Assembly: GCF_014384965.1 (NCBI RefSeq)
Contig: NZ_JACRSW010000011.1
Span: 1 to 64,000, forward strand
Source of the DNA: Jutongia hominis
Lineage (GTDB): Bacteria > Bacillota > Clostridia > Lachnospirales > Lachnospiraceae
Length of the DNA: 64,000 nucleotides
Direction of reading: 5' to 3'
The position numbers and the translations under genes were made by a program. Positions 63,055 through 64,000 of this stretch are shown piece by piece (position 1 is the stretch's first letter; each line of letters starts with the position of its first letter). The notes under the pieces were generated by a model. That model did not search any database. It was not told where the DNA came from and saw nothing but the letters and a program-made list of their open reading frames with translations.

Positions 63055-63378
63055 TTAGAAGCCTAAGAATGTCAGTACTGTTGAAATACCAGCCATCATG
63101 ACACCTGCTACAATTCCTTTCAGTGCAGAGTTCATGGTAGATGAATCCTGCTGCTGATAGGCTTGTGCGAACTCCATGACATTCTTTGCAAGAATGATGA
63201 CACCAACAGCACCAATGACTGCAATGATAAGTGTCTTTAAGTTCTCAAGCGGCTGTGTTACTGCGGAAGTACCTGTACCTGCTGCAAAACAAGTAGTGCT
63301 CATAAGCATTACTCCCATAAGTGCCCCGGATAATGCCGGAACGAATCTCTTTTTTAAGTGAATGAATCTACTCTTCAT
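63055..63378 (-). CDS. Maff2-family (VirB2-like) pilin protein
   Basis: A 107-residue protein: signal peptide (FVPALSGALMGVMLMSTTCFAA, with a cleavage site after CFAA), then two membrane helices (LKTLIIAVIGAVGVIILAK and LKGIVAGVMMAGISTVLTFL). The family takes the place of the VirB2 pilin in Firmicutes conjugation. I chose ATG 63378 (GGAGG 8 nt upstream); a longer version starts at ATG 63435 with AAGGAG. Confidence 0.85.
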   Translation of the reverse strand: MKSRFIHLKKRFVPALSGALMGVMLMSTTCFAAGTGTSAVTQPLENLKTLIIAVIGAVGVIILAKNVMEFAQAYQQQDSSTMNSALKGIVAGVMMAGISTVLTFLGF

Positions 63379-63478
63379 GCCTTTCTCCTCCATCTGATTG
63401 TTGTTTGTTGTTGAAATAACCTGTTCTTTTCTCATGTTGTTTAATCTCCTTTTTTGAAGTGACAGAAGCGGAAAAAGC

Positions 63479-63543
63479 CAGAAAGGAATACACATATTCC
63501 AATCCGGCTAGCTTTCCGAACGGAATATATGCATTCCTTTCTG
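63479..63543 (-). other. Long stem-loop upstream of the Maff2 gene
   Basis: A 22-bp inverted repeat (63479-63500 and 63522-63543, 20 of 22 pairs) with a 21-nt loop. On the minus strand it is followed by GGCTTTTTCC. It could be a transcription attenuator or protect the pilin mRNA. Confidence 0.65.
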
Positions 63544-63646
63544 TCCTGTTGATAGTTACTCTATGATAATCAGGCAATGCCTGTTGTACTGGTTAATCGG
63601 GCTTTCCCCGATGCGTTTTTGCTGTGACCATCTCCTTTCAAGGTAT

Positions 63647-63681
63647 GAAAAAAAGCACCTTAACCATATGGCTAAAGTGCT
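63647..63681 (-). terminator. Intrinsic terminator
   Basis: AGCACTTTAGCC-ATAT-GGTTAAGGTGCT on the minus strand (63654-63681), followed by seven T. It ends the transcript of the gene at 63702. The next 100 nt hold further hairpins (ATCGGG/CCCGAT near 63596-63612). Confidence 0.85.
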
Positions 63682-63701
63682 AATTTACTCTCAAATTTGC
63701 T

Positions 63702-64000
63702 TTATTCTAAAAGCATTCCATCAATTATTGCAAACTTTGTCTTAAATATAGATCTATTCTGGCAATATCGTAATATGACATCCTGTACATAAGGTCTTGT
63801 ACAATAACTGTCTACCACAATCTGTTTATCTTCCTCTTTCTCTATCCTCTTAAATATGCCTTTTGCATTCCAATCCGTCTTTACAGCATCTACTAAATCA
63901 TTACTCATCTCAAGATGTGATAAAATCGTGGAATTCAACTCGGTTTCTTTAATTTCAGATATTTGTCCATAGTCATTAAGTTGCTTCAATTCTCTCTTAA
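63702..64000 (-). CDS. Hypothetical ICE protein, possibly partial at the right edge
   Basis: About 95 visible residues, reading KQLNDYGQISEIKETELNST, NDLVDAVKTDWNAKGIFKRI and VDSYCTRPYVQDVILRYCQN. The frame stays open to the window edge, so the TTG at 63989 may be internal. I do not recognise the family. A terminator follows the stop. Confidence 0.5.
   Translation of the reverse strand, partial: KRELKQLNDYGQISEIKETELNSTILSHLEMSNDLVDAVKTDWNAKGIFKRIEKEEDKQIVVDSYCTRPYVQDVILRYCQNRSIFKTKFAIIDGMLLE

Noticed and set aside
63368..63577. 69-codon frame (TTG start) before Maff2
   Set aside because: It lies across the long stem-loop and its start lacks a good site. Mentioned only as a possibility.
42296..64000. 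Relaxase or oriT
   Set aside because: I looked for a MobA or Rep-type relaxase motif and a nick-site hairpin and found none I could support; they may lie right of the window.

Overview
The window is low-GC Firmicutes DNA, most likely from a gut Lachnospiraceae-type Clostridium. The evidence is AT-rich intergenic DNA, strong GGAGG ribosome binding sites, frequent TTG/GTG starts, and gene families typical of that group (Maff2, PrgI, DUF6674, SpoVG-like accessory proteins, a CptN-type type III toxin, a Tn916-type integrase). No rRNA, tRNA or core housekeeping operon was seen. The only core-gene traces are two 3' fragments of methionyl-tRNA synthetase. The whole window is accessory DNA, and nearly every gene is on the minus strand.

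Left part (1-22.2 kb), a defence-island-like mosaic: an IS21-like end that cuts a MazF-like gene; a DUF2971 gene beside a large PD-(D/E)XK nuclease-like gene; a 2.3-kb relic of a conjugative element (3.4-5.7 kb) whose pieces match the larger element on the right; a DUF4143 ATPase flanked by short repeats; a DUF3800 gene; a type I restriction-modification locus with its own tyrosine recombinase and four 14-bp inversion sites that can rearrange hsdS; a truncated IS1380 transposase; a stand-alone ComEC-like metallo-beta-lactamase-fold protein; small regulators; and a type III toxin-antitoxin locus with its repeat RNA, terminator and promoter.

Right part (22.2-64 kb), an integrative and conjugative element that runs off the right edge. 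It begins beside a 3' fragment of metG with a tyrosine integrase, an autoregulated ribbon-helix-helix protein, an excisionase-like protein, a MazF-like protein and small regulators. Next comes a mobile translesion-synthesis block (zinc ribbon, 81-aa protein, LexA-type DNA-binding domain, Y-family polymerase) divergent from a LexA/CI-type repressor. A composite cargo zone follows (30.6-42.2 kb): MerR/DUF1648, a second metG fragment, a BcrAB-like ABC transporter with a two-component system, a fragment of a TraG/VirD4 coupling protein, and a BceAB-like transporter with its own two-component system that differs in base composition. The conjugation and accessory genes then run from the PAS-like protein and DUF6674 through a tandem SpoVG protein, a sortase, a 2550-aa methyltransferase-helicase, an NlpC/P60 hydrolase, VirB4, PrgI, a VirB6-like protein and a Maff2 pilin-like protein. 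A pnuC/flavoprotein/zinc-ribbon cargo sits inside the conjugation genes. No relaxase or intact coupling protein is visible; they may lie beyond 64 kb.

Most notable: paired, covarying leader RNAs upstream of pnuC and a nitroimidazole-resistance-like gene; an hsdS inversion system now in a half-gene (OFF-like) state; a complete TnpV-like gene nested in another frame of the 2550-codon gene; an operator shared at identical spacing by the two BceRS-type promoters; and a relic element that shows how these elements decay.
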